Assembly (NCBI GenBank): GCA_038101125.1
Contig: JAYNVZ010000027.1
Location: 1 to 15,167, forward strand
DNA: 15,167 nucleotides
Direction of reading: 5' to 3'
DNA from: GCA-2698665 sp038101125
GTDB taxonomy: Bacteria; Pseudomonadota; Gammaproteobacteria; GCA-002705445; GCA-002716945
Shown here: positions 1 through 6,461 of the stretch, piece by piece
How the letters are laid out: the number at the start of each line of letters is the position of its first letter
How positions within the stretch are numbered: position 1 is the first letter of the stretch
The notes under the pieces: model-generated
The model's database searches: none
What the model saw: the letters and a program-made list of their open reading frames with translations, nothing else
What the model was told of the DNA's origin: nothing
Position numbers and translations under genes: made by a program

Positions 1-24
1 TCCCATAATATTAGTTGTTGTTTT
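1..24 (+). repeat. Signal-peptide core repeat, copy 1
   Basis: These 24 bases match 637-660 at 23 of 24 positions; the only difference is T versus C at the 15th base. Both copies encode the hydrophobic core PIIL(V/A)VV of an N-terminal signal peptide in the same frame. The left border is unknown because the window begins here. Confidence 0.75.
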
Positions 25-619
25 GTCTGGGTGTGGTGGTAATACTAAAACAACATTAGAAAAATGTGCTGATTTTTATTATGCTTATACTGGAGAAGGA
101 AAAACTTTCCATACAAGCTTGGAAAGAAGTTTTTATGAAGATATTGTGTCAGGATTTAAAAATATTTGTAAGTCTTCAATTTCGGGTTCAAACTTAATTA
201 ATAAAGTACATCGATGCAAGTCTAAACAATCATGTTCTCCAGATGAATTTAATGATATAGATTCAATGATATCTAAGAGTTTCAATAATAGGACCTATGA
301 AAATATTAACCTTAAGCTTGAGACATTTGGCCATCGTTACTCTTCAGTTGACATACTAGAAGAAAACTTAATGATTATCAAAAAGGAATCAAATTGTTCA
401 TTTTCATCAGTTTATATGGAGCCACAGTTTACTTCTGCTGCAATGTCTAATAGTAGATTATTATACAATATAGAAATGAAAGGAGCATCAAGATTGGAAT
501 ACTATCTAAAGCTAACTCCAAAACAAAAATTATGGCGACCAGACTATGAAGAAGGAATGTCTATATGTGAGTCTAAACAAGAAAGAGCCCCAAAAACATT
601 TGATGCTAAATGGAAATAA
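2..619 (+). CDS. Putative lipoprotein of unknown function, 5' end missing
   Basis: The frame is open to the left edge, so the start codon lies just outside the window. The first visible residues are hydrophobic (PIILVVV) and run into LSGC, a textbook lipobox with the lipidated Cys encoded at 32-34. The product is therefore probably exported, cut by signal peptidase II and membrane-anchored. A TTG at 23 could be mistaken for the start but lies inside the signal peptide. The visible protein is about 205 residues. After the lipobox Cys it holds six more Cys, an even number that would suit disulfides in the periplasm, and a basic C-terminus. I recognise no domain. The stop is 3 bp before the next exported protein gene, so the two are probably co-transcribed. 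The export call is fairly sure; the function is unknown. Confidence 0.7.
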   Translation, partial: PIILVVVLSGCGGNTKTTLEKCADFYYAYTGEGKTFHTSLERSFYEDIVSGFKNICKSSISGSNLINKVHRCKSKQSCSPDEFNDIDSMISKSFNNRTYENINLKLETFGHRYSSVDILEENLMIIKKESNCSFSSVYMEPQFTSAAMSNSRLLYNIEMKGASRLEYYLKLTPKQKLWRPDYEEGMSICESKQERAPKTFDAKWK

Positions 620-622
620 ACT

Positions 623-901
623 ATGAATAAAATACTTCCCATAATATTAGCTGTTGTTTTTTTACAAACTCCAATAATGGCAAATACATTACCCGATGTT
701 GTAGAAGAATTATATCTTTCTAATGGCAGAAAGGTTTTACAAGCTAAATGCATTGTTTTAGAAGATTGTTATACAAGTATGGGGAGTACCTGTAAAACAC
801 AAGGATATATAATGCTTGAAATAAAAGAAGCACTTCATGATTTAGCTAGACCATCAGTATATAATAGGATTCAGTTCAATTGTGGCTCAATAAAAAAGTA
901 G
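623..901 (+). CDS. Small secreted four-cysteine protein, unknown function
   Basis: A 92-residue protein. It begins with a short basic n-region (MNK), a hydrophobic core at about residues 4-15 and a likely signal peptidase I site after PIMA (residue 20), leaving a mature chain of about 72 residues. There is no lipobox, unlike its upstream neighbour. The mature part has Cys at 43, 49, 57 and 87, consistent with two disulfides in the periplasm or outside the cell. No known family is recognised. The gene starts 3 bp after the lipoprotein gene, suggesting one transcript, and its signal-peptide DNA nearly repeats that of the lipoprotein. The tRNA-Arg gene lies just downstream on the other strand. 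The ATG at 623 is chosen because it gives a complete signal peptide. Confidence 0.6.
   Translation: MNKILPIILAVVFLQTPIMANTLPDVVEELYLSNGRKVLQAKCIVLEDCYTSMGSTCKTQGYIMLEIKEALHDLARPSVYNRIQFNCGSIKK
637..660 (+). repeat. Signal-peptide core repeat, copy 2
   Basis: Second copy of the near-identical 24 bases at 1-24, located 14 bases into the small secreted protein gene. Similarity stops at the end of the hydrophobic core; the mature parts of the two proteins do not align. Confidence 0.75.
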
Positions 902-930
902 CAAATTATTGAGTTGTTTTTAAAGCAAAT

Positions 931-953
931 GGTGGTGTGGTTGGTGGTGTAGG
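931..953 (+). other. G-rich tract with two-tetrad G-quadruplex potential
   Basis: A non-coding stretch of GG doublets separated by one to three bases, lying between the small secreted protein gene and the tRNA. It stands out in this AT-rich DNA. The first 14 bases, GGTGGTGTGGTTGG, are one T short of the 15-base thrombin-binding DNA aptamer, a known two-tetrad quadruplex. Whether it folds in the cell or does anything is unknown. Confidence 0.35.
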
Positions 954-1006
954 ATTGAATAATTTTTAATATTTGTTTATTTCATTGATTCTAAAGAAAA
1001 GACTTG

Positions 1007-1079
1007 CCTCCCCGCCCGGGCTCGAACCAGGAACTAAACCTTAGGAGGGTCTTGTTATATCCAGTTTAACTACGGGGAG
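1007..1079 (-). tRNA. argW: tRNA-Arg(CCU)
   Basis: The reverse strand folds into a full 73-base cloverleaf. The 7-bp acceptor stem is CTCCCCG with CGGGGAG. The D arm has GTTA/TAAC around a 9-base loop with GG. The anticodon stem is AGACC/GGTTT around the loop CTCCTAA, giving anticodon CCU, which reads AGG. There is a 4-base variable loop, and the T arm is CCTGG-TTCGAGC-CCGGG, followed by discriminator G. The sequence through the D arm and anticodon loop closely resembles E. coli argW from memory. The 3' CCA is not encoded (CAA follows), so it must be added by nucleotidyltransferase. The 3' end faces the two unknown exported-protein genes. Confidence 0.93.
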
Positions 1080-1096
1080 ATTTTCTTCTCCATTGA

Positions 1097-1102
1097 ATTG
1101 TA
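1097..1102 (-). promoter_or_regulatory. Possible -10 box for tRNA-Arg
   Basis: On the minus strand TACAAT (5 of 6 matches to TATAAT) sits 17 bases upstream of the mature tRNA 5' end, which would leave a short leader. No good -35 hexamer is seen at the proper distance, so this is tentative. Confidence 0.25.
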
Positions 1103-1134
1103 TATAAAAAACTCTTAATGTACTATTACTGTTA

Positions 1135-1797
1135 ATGAATATCTTATCCATAGATTCGTCTGGCCAAATATTATCAATCGAACTCAAGATAAACAATGAG
1201 TCTTATTCATATTCAGATCAACAAAAAAGCAGGGCTAGTCAAATAATATTGTCTTCAATTGATAAGATTATGTCTGATAATAATGTTGAGGTTACAGATT
1301 TGAACATGATCGTTTTTAATAAAGGCCCTGCTAGTTTCACAGGCACTAGAATAGCAGCATCTGTTTGTCAAGCTATCGGTTATACCTTGAATATACCGGT
1401 TATTGGCGTCAATGCACTTTCACTTATGGCTTATAGTTATTTTTCCAAAGAAACCTTTTCTAGAATATCCTGTATTAAAAAAGCTTATGGAGATAAATAT
1501 TATATTGGTGAATTTGATATTGATAAATCAGGTTACTCGCCTATAAAAGAATTATCTTTATCATCAGCTAGTAACCTAACATTTAACCCATTGGTGCATT
1601 ATGTATCTAACTGTTGGGATGAAATTAAATCTAGTGTTGACGAAGATATTCTTGATGGAATAAAAACTATAAATCAAGAACATGATGCTAATGCCAAATT
1701 ATTATTAGAATACGTTTGTTCATTGGGCGAGAATGACAGTGAGTTTGATTTAAAGATGACGTTTCCCGATTATGCAAATCATACAATTGATGTCTAG
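1135..1797 (+). CDS. tsaB: TsaB, tRNA t6A37 threonylcarbamoyl transferase complex subunit
   Basis: TsaB (YeaZ) is the scaffold subunit that pairs with TsaD and TsaE to transfer threonylcarbamoyl-AMP onto A37 of ANN-decoding tRNAs in the cytoplasm. The N-terminus has the ASKHA-fold start MNILSIDSSG. The family hallmark GPASFTGTRIAASVCQAIGY lies at about residues 64-83, followed by IPVIGVNALSLMA, as in E. coli TsaB. At 220 residues it is close to the usual 225-235, with a divergent C-terminal half. The ATG at 1135 gives the correct N-terminus. The gene stands alone on this strand after the tRNA, with no clear promoter or Shine-Dalgarno. Its TAG stop lies inside a CTAG shared with the convergent psd stop. 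Confidence 0.9.
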   Translation: MNILSIDSSGQILSIELKINNESYSYSDQQKSRASQIILSSIDKIMSDNNVEVTDLNMIVFNKGPASFTGTRIAASVCQAIGYTLNIPVIGVNALSLMAYSYFSKETFSRISCIKKAYGDKYYIGEFDIDKSGYSPIKELSLSSASNLTFNPLVHYVSNCWDEIKSSVDEDILDGIKTINQEHDANAKLLLEYVCSLGENDSEFDLKMTFPDYANHTIDV

Positions 1798-2666
1798 GTT
1801 ATAATTTTACCAATTTTATTACCAACTCTAACTAGTTTCCCTCTTTTAAGACTAGTTGATAACTTAACCTTATCATTAAACAGTAGAACTACTGTAGACC
1901 CACTTTTAAACATCCCTAATTCTTCACCCTTAGTTATATTAATCCTCTTTTTATCATAATTAGATTTAATAACTTTTTTAGGGGCAGGAGGTGAAACTTC
2001 TCCTGACCATACTGTTTCGATCGACGATACATTTATCGCAGAGACAAATACAACAGTAAAATATATTTCATTACTTTTGAAGCTACAGACTAATCTCTCA
2101 TTTCTAGAATATAGATTTTTTATTGCATTAACTGCATGCGTCGCAACGCTATATAATCTTCCTGGCACATAAGTTGTTTTGCTTAGTTTACCATCCAAAG
2201 GCATATGTACTCGATGATAGTCTTTAGGGGATAGATAAATTGTTATAAAAGAACCATCTATATATTTATTTCTCAAATCTTTATTATCACCTAGCAAGTC
2301 ATTAACGGATATATACTTACCTTTAACTTGAACTATGGAGTTATTCTTTATTTTTCCATACTCTAATATCTTGCCATCGCACGATGATACAACTGAGTCT
2401 TTATTCTCATCAATTTTGTGTACACCTTTTTTTAACTTTCTTGTAAAGAAATCACAAAATGTCTCATACTCATCTATAGACTCTCTTTCACATTCTTTTA
2501 AATTTATTTTAAATAATGAAATATAAAGATTAATCAGATATTTGGTTAATGGGTGTTTCGTTCTTGTGATTATATATGTAAATCTTGAAAATAGATGATG
2601 AGGTAAAAAGAATAACCAATACGACTTTAAGATATCTTTATATGACTCCAAGAATTTTTTATTCAT
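1794..2666 (-). CDS. psd: Phosphatidylserine decarboxylase proenzyme
   Basis: Converts phosphatidylserine to phosphatidylethanolamine, the last step of PE synthesis, at the inner membrane. The 290-residue proenzyme is full length (E. coli about 322). By analogy with E. coli the catalytic triad is D97 (SSCDGK), H154 (DYHRVHMP) and S257. The self-cleavage site is within FKSGSTVVLLF: cleavage between G256 and S257 would turn Ser257 into the pyruvoyl group of the alpha chain. The family usually has LGST; here it is SGST. The start overlaps the sco stop by one base (TAATG), so translation is probably coupled. The 3' end overlaps tsaB by 4 bp. There is no room for a terminator between the convergent genes except inside coding sequence. 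Confidence 0.93.
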   Translation of the reverse strand: MNKKFLESYKDILKSYWLFFLPHHLFSRFTYIITRTKHPLTKYLINLYISLFKINLKECERESIDEYETFCDFFTRKLKKGVHKIDENKDSVVSSCDGKILEYGKIKNNSIVQVKGKYISVNDLLGDNKDLRNKYIDGSFITIYLSPKDYHRVHMPLDGKLSKTTYVPGRLYSVATHAVNAIKNLYSRNERLVCSFKSNEIYFTVVFVSAINVSSIETVWSGEVSPPAPKKVIKSNYDKKRINITKGEELGMFKSGSTVVLLFNDKVKLSTSLKRGKLVRVGNKIGKIIT

Positions 2667-3247
2667 TAATTAGTCATCCTTGTTAGATCAGAAATAATTA
2701 ATTCATCTTTAATAGGCGGAGTATAGAGTCCCATTAACTTTGATTCTTTATTAATTAAAAATATTGCACCTGTATGATCATAAAAATCTATAGATCCTGT
2801 GCTCGAGACCTTTTTAGCATAAACACCAGATTTCTCAACAAGTTTTTTTACATCACTATTATTTATGGAGAGACCTATAAAGTCATTATTGAAGTACTCC
2901 ACATATTTTTTGATTTTACTTAATTCATCTTTAGGATCTATTGATATAAATAGTAATTGAATATCTTTATCTTGAAGTTTTGCAAAAATCTTATTAGCTC
3001 TCGCCAGCGTATCTGGGCAGAAATCAGGACAGCTAGTATAACCAAAAAAAACAATAGTAATCTTATCCTTTAAAGATTGGTTACTAAATTTTTGATTTTT
3101 TGTTGATTCAATCGCAACATTTTCACCTAAGAACATGTTTTCTGAGTATAGCTTCGTATAGTTGACCTTAACTTTAGGCTCGTCATTTACAAATACGATC
3201 ATTAGTAATAGGAAGGCAATTCCATATAAGATGTATGATTTATTCAT
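2666..3247 (-). CDS. SCO1/SenC/PrrC-family copper chaperone
   Basis: Membrane-anchored thioredoxin-fold protein that delivers copper to, or keeps reduced, the CuA centre of cytochrome c oxidase. One N-terminal membrane segment spans about residues 5-20; the rest faces the periplasm. The copper/redox motif is TSCPDFCP with C73 and C77, and the conserved His ligand is H158 in DHTGAIFLI. A 193-residue length is normal. It is the first gene of a two-gene minus-strand unit with psd (stop/start TAATG). No oxidase gene is in the window, so its partner must be elsewhere. Its presence implies a haem-copper oxidase and aerobic respiration. AGAGGA lies about 13 bases upstream of the ATG, a weak ribosome binding site. 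The family is sure; the exact role (copper delivery or thiol redox) is inferred. Confidence 0.9.
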   Translation of the reverse strand: MNKSYILYGIAFLLLMIVFVNDEPKVKVNYTKLYSENMFLGENVAIESTKNQKFSNQSLKDKITIVFFGYTSCPDFCPDTLARANKIFAKLQDKDIQLLFISIDPKDELSKIKKYVEYFNNDFIGLSINNSDVKKLVEKSGVYAKKVSSTGSIDFYDHTGAIFLINKESKLMGLYTPPIKDELIISDLTRMTN

Positions 3248-3252
3248 TGTCG

Positions 3253-3281
3253 TTCAATTATTCCTCTATTTAAGATATAAT
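3253..3281 (+). promoter_or_regulatory. Predicted sigma70-type promoter for the aroC-leu block
   Basis: A perfect -10 TATAAT at 3276-3281 lies 17 bp after a weak -35 TTCAAT at 3253-3258 (3 of 6 matches to TTGACA). Transcription would begin near 3288, giving a leader of about 50 bases before aroC. The site is in the 91-bp divergent gap between sco and aroC, so it may overlap the minus-strand sco promoter. It is the only good promoter seen ahead of the long collinear run. Confidence 0.45.
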
Positions 3282-3338
3282 ACTAGGGTAAATATATGAT
3301 ATTTAGATCCAATTTACTAACTATTTGAAGTTCTTATT

Positions 3339-4400
3339 ATGTCAGGAAACACATTTGGAAAAATTTTTACTCTCACAACCTTTGGAGAGAGTCATGGAAA
3401 AGCTTTGGGGTGCATCATCGACGGGTGTCCTCCTGGGATTAGCTTGTCAGAAAATGATATCCAAAAAGATTTGGATAGGAGAAAGCCTGGGCAATCGAAA
3501 TATACAACTCAACGCAAAGAAAGCGATAAGGTAGAGGTATTATCTGGTACCTTTGAAGGAAAGACAACTGGAACACCAATAAGTTTAATAATTTTTAATG
3601 AAGATCAACGCTCTAAAGATTATGGTGAGATTAAAGATAAGTTTAGACCGGGTCATGCAGACTATACGTATAGTAAAAAATATGGATTCAGAGATTATAG
3701 AGGAGCAGGAAGATCGTCCGCTAGAGAAACCGTTGCAAGAGTGGCTGGTGGAGCTGTCGCAAAAAAGGTTCTAAAAGATACAATTAATCTAGACATCTTC
3801 GGTTATGTATCGCAAATTGGAGAGCATAAAGCTGAAAAAATATCTAAAAAAGATATCGAGTCTAATCCTTTCTTTTTTCCAGATAAATCAATGGTGCCTA
3901 CTTTGGAAGATTATATTAACACAATTAGAAAATCTGGTGATTCAATAGGTGCTGAAGTAACGGTAGTAGCTGAAAATGTCCCATCAGGTTTGGGCAATCC
4001 AGTATTTGATAAGCTTGATGCCTTAATTGCATATGGCATGATGTCAATTAATGCTGTTAAAGGCGTCGAAATAGGTAATGGTTTTTCTGTGATTAATCAA
4101 AAAGGATCAGAATGTAGAGATGAGATCACCAGCAAAGGTTTTTTGTCTAATAATGCTGGAGGAACTCTTGGTGGAATATCATCTGGTCAAGACATTATTG
4201 TTAAGATGGCTCTAAAACCTACTTCGAGTATACTTATACCAGGATCTACAGTTACCACTGATAATAAAGATACTACTATAGTAACTAAAGGTAGACATGA
4301 TCCATGTGTTGGTATAAGGGCTACGCCAATTGCTGAGGCGATGTTAGCTTTAGTATTATGTGATTTATATTTACGTGATAAAGCTCAAAATTCTACTTAA
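3339..4400 (+). CDS. aroC: Chorismate synthase
   Basis: Last step of the shikimate pathway: 5-enolpyruvylshikimate-3-phosphate to chorismate, using reduced FMN. The product is the precursor of tryptophan, whose late genes lie downstream in the same run. The 353 residues are close to the 361 of E. coli. All three family signatures are present: GESHG near residues 16-20, with H19; RPGHADYT with H106 followed by RGAGRSSARET at 121-131; and RHDPCVGIRATPIAEAM from residue 319. The start MSGNTFGKIF matches the family N-terminus. A consensus -10 box lies about 57 bp upstream. The Shine-Dalgarno is weak. Confidence 0.96.
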   Translation: MSGNTFGKIFTLTTFGESHGKALGCIIDGCPPGISLSENDIQKDLDRRKPGQSKYTTQRKESDKVEVLSGTFEGKTTGTPISLIIFNEDQRSKDYGEIKDKFRPGHADYTYSKKYGFRDYRGAGRSSARETVARVAGGAVAKKVLKDTINLDIFGYVSQIGEHKAEKISKKDIESNPFFFPDKSMVPTLEDYINTIRKSGDSIGAEVTVVAENVPSGLGNPVFDKLDALIAYGMMSINAVKGVEIGNGFSVINQKGSECRDEITSKGFLSNNAGGTLGGISSGQDIIVKMALKPTSSILIPGSTVTTDNKDTTIVTKGRHDPCVGIRATPIAEAMLALVLCDLYLRDKAQNST

Positions 4401-4414
4401 CACATAATTAAACT

Positions 4415-5827
4415 ATGAAAGAAACTCTTTATGATAAAATTTGGAACGAACATTTAGTTCATCAAAATACTGATGGATCTGCTTTAGTCTATATTGATCG
4501 GCACCTTATACATGAGGTCACGTCACCACAAGCATTTGATGGGTTGGACATAGAAAAGAGAAAAATTTGGAATAAAGACTCTATTTTTGCTGTCTCTGAT
4601 CATAATGTGCCAACAAAAAATAGATCATCAGGTATTAGTGATAAAATTTCAAAACTTCAAGTCGATACCTTGACGAAAAATTGTAACAAACATAATATTA
4701 ATTACTTTGATTTAAATCATATAAATCAGGGTATAGTTCATGTAATAGGACCAGAGCTTGGTATAACACAACCAGGAATGACTTTAGTGTGCGGTGATTC
4801 TCATACCTCAACACATGGAGCTTTAGCATCTTTGGCATTTGGTATTGGCACCAGTGACGTAGAGCATGTTCTAGCTACTCAATGTATAAATTTGAAAAAA
4901 GAAAAAAATTTCAGAATTAATATTACCGGAAGACTTGAAGATCATATTTCTTCTAAAGATTTAATACTTCATATCATAGGTGTTATAGGTACTTCCGGTG
5001 GTACGGGTTATACAATAGAATTTGCTGGTGAGTGTATTAATAATATGAGCATAGAATCAAGAATGACTATTTGTAATATGAGTATAGAGGCTGGAGCTAA
5101 ATCAGGTTTAATTGCTTTTGATGAAACAACGTACAATTATATGTTAAACAAAATTTATGCTCCTTCAAAAAAATATTTTGATAGTGCAGTTAAATATTGG
5201 GAATCTTTAGTCAGTGATAAAGATGCTGATTTTGATAAAGAAATATCTATAGATGCTAGCTATATACTTCCTCAGGTTACATGGGGAACTTCACCTGAAA
5301 TGACTATGAGCATAGATGGCAAGCTCCCAGATCCTGATGAGGAGAGTGACATTAATAAAAAAGAGTACATTAAAAGAGCACTTGAATATATGGATTTGCA
5401 ACCAAAACAAGAAATACAATCAATTGCAATTGATAAAGTATTTATTGGTTCTTGTACAAATTCTAGAATAGAAGATCTAAGACAAGCTGCTAAAGTACTT
5501 GAGGGTAACAAGATTAATAAAACACTGAAGCAAGCCATAGCTGTTCCTGGTTCCGGCCATGTTAAAAAGCAAGCTGAAGACGAAGGCCTTGACAAAATCT
5601 TTATTAAATCAGGTTTTGAATGGAGAGATCCTGGTTGCTCAATGTGTCTTGGCATGAATGATGATAGCCTCCTGCCATATGAGAGATGTGCATCAACTTC
5701 TAATAGGAATTTTGAAGGAAGACAGGGTGATAAAGGAAGAACTCACTTAGTGAGTCCTTCAATGGCGGCAGCTGCTGCGATAAAAGGACACTTTTGCAAT
5801 GTAGCGGATTTTCTCAATGAAAAATAA
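4415..5827 (+). CDS. leuC: 3-isopropylmalate dehydratase large subunit
   Basis: With LeuD it isomerises 2-isopropylmalate to 3-isopropylmalate in leucine synthesis. It is an aconitase-superfamily protein of 470 residues (E. coli 466). The [4Fe-4S] ligands are visible: C347 in GSCTNSR and C408 and C411 in CSMCLGMN. VCGDSHTSTHGA at 125-136 and the region SNRNFEGRQG near 429-438 are also typical. It starts 14 bp after aroC and overlaps leuD by 11 bp. No leuA is in the window. Function depends on LeuD, whose gene is interrupted here. Confidence 0.96.
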   Translation: MKETLYDKIWNEHLVHQNTDGSALVYIDRHLIHEVTSPQAFDGLDIEKRKIWNKDSIFAVSDHNVPTKNRSSGISDKISKLQVDTLTKNCNKHNINYFDLNHINQGIVHVIGPELGITQPGMTLVCGDSHTSTHGALASLAFGIGTSDVEHVLATQCINLKKEKNFRINITGRLEDHISSKDLILHIIGVIGTSGGTGYTIEFAGECINNMSIESRMTICNMSIEAGAKSGLIAFDETTYNYMLNKIYAPSKKYFDSAVKYWESLVSDKDADFDKEISIDASYILPQVTWGTSPEMTMSIDGKLPDPDEESDINKKEYIKRALEYMDLQPKQEIQSIAIDKVFIGSCTNSRIEDLRQAAKVLEGNKINKTLKQAIAVPGSGHVKKQAEDEGLDKIFIKSGFEWRDPGCSMCLGMNDDSLLPYERCASTSNRNFEGRQGDKGRTHLVSPSMAAAAAIKGHFCNVADFLNEK

Positions 5828-6257
5828 AACAATAATAGGACAAGCTATACCATTTACTCAAAGCAATATTGATACGGATGCAATCATTCCAAAGCAATAT
5901 TTAAAGTCAATTAAGAAATCTGGATTTGGACCGTTTCTATTTGATTCATTACGTTATCTAGACCCTGGAGACTTAAGTACAACTTCAAGTCGTAAAATTA
6001 ATCCTAATTTTATACTTAATATAGAACCTTTTAAAACAGGAAATATCATTGTGGCCAATGATAACTTTGGTTGCGGATCATCTAGAGAACATGCTGTATG
6101 GGCTTTAAAGGATTTTGGAATAGAAGCTATTATATCTTCATCTTTTGCAGATATATTTCATAGAAATAGTTTTAAGAATAGTTTGTTATTAATTTGTATC
6201 AGCAAAGATGATGTTGAGGTTTTATTGGATTATTTTTCTAGCACAGCCAAATATTAA
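5817..6257 (+). CDS. leuD: 3-isopropylmalate dehydratase small subunit, N-terminal part (gene split by in-frame TAA)
   Basis: The LeuD swivel domain, 146 residues instead of the usual roughly 200-215. It has the family start (IPFTQSNIDTDAIIPKQYLK), the FILN segment and the substrate-contacting loop FGCGSSREHAVWAL at 85-98, then FADIFHRNSFKN. The frame ends at TAA (6255-6257). The very next codons, in the same frame, encode the rest of LeuD up to 6461, so one nonsense codon divides an otherwise intact gene. A single substitution (from GAA, CAA or AAA, for example) explains it; an assembly or sequencing error is equally possible. Codons on both sides look like ordinary coding sequence, so the change is recent or artificial. 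The start overlaps leuC by 11 bp. Confidence 0.85.
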   Translation: MKNKTIIGQAIPFTQSNIDTDAIIPKQYLKSIKKSGFGPFLFDSLRYLDPGDLSTTSSRKINPNFILNIEPFKTGNIIVANDNFGCGSSREHAVWALKDFGIEAIISSSFADIFHRNSFKNSLLLICISKDDVEVLLDYFSSTAKY

Positions 6258-6461
6258 TTGACAATATATTTTAAAAATAAGACAATAAAAACGCCCAGTG
6301 ACATAGTATTTAGTTTTGATATTAATCCTTCTGACAAAGAGAGAATAATTTTAGGATATGATGATATTGGATTGACATTAAAACATTCAGATAAAATAAA
6401 GGAATATGAGAGTAAAATGAAAATAAAAAAACCATGGATGTTTGAGGATAATCATGAGTAA
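6258..6461 (+). pseudogene. leuD: LeuD C-terminal part, after the in-frame stop
   Basis: The 67 codons directly after the TAA continue LeuD in the same frame. TIYFKNKTI is the strand pair after the hinge, FSFDINPSDKERIILGYDD corresponds to the family FxIDPFRxxxLLNGLDD, and IGLTLKHSDKIKEYE to IGLTLQHEDxIxAYE. The end near KKPWMF resembles the usual C-terminus. It opens with TTG immediately after TAA (TAATTG), so reinitiation could in principle make a separate fragment, but there is no ribosome binding site. I treat it as part of one disrupted leuD gene at 5817-6461. Its last codons overlap the leuB start by 8 bp. Confidence 0.8.
6444..6447 (+). promoter_or_regulatory. Shine-Dalgarno that fixes the leuB start
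   Basis: GAGG lies six bases before the ATG at 6454. It supports that start over the in-frame TTG at 6442, which would overlap the site and add four residues (MRII) not expected in the family. Confidence 0.6.

Noticed and set aside
929..952. Tiny open frame MVVWLVV over the G-rich tract
   Set aside because: Seven codons with no ribosome binding site and no downstream gene on that strand to lead into before tsaB; no support as a leader peptide.
1007..1079. Attachment-site duplication of the tRNA 3' end inside the window
   Set aside because: I found no second copy of the T-arm/acceptor sequence in the window; any matching site would have to lie to the left.
1830..1857. Inverted repeat AACTAGT...ACTAGTT with a 14-base loop, possible terminator for tsaB/psd
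   Set aside because: The stem is only 7 bp and AT-rich, has no T-run on either strand and lies within psd codons; probably chance.
5272..5655. Antisense open frame of about 127 codons opposite leuC
   Set aside because: Completely inside conserved leuC sequence including the Fe-S motifs; no independent evidence of coding.
5817..6461. Stop-codon reassignment (TAA as sense) to explain leuD
   Set aside because: TAA ends many other genes here, such as sco, aroC, leuC, truA, trpF, trpA and accD, at the expected lengths, so the code is normal.
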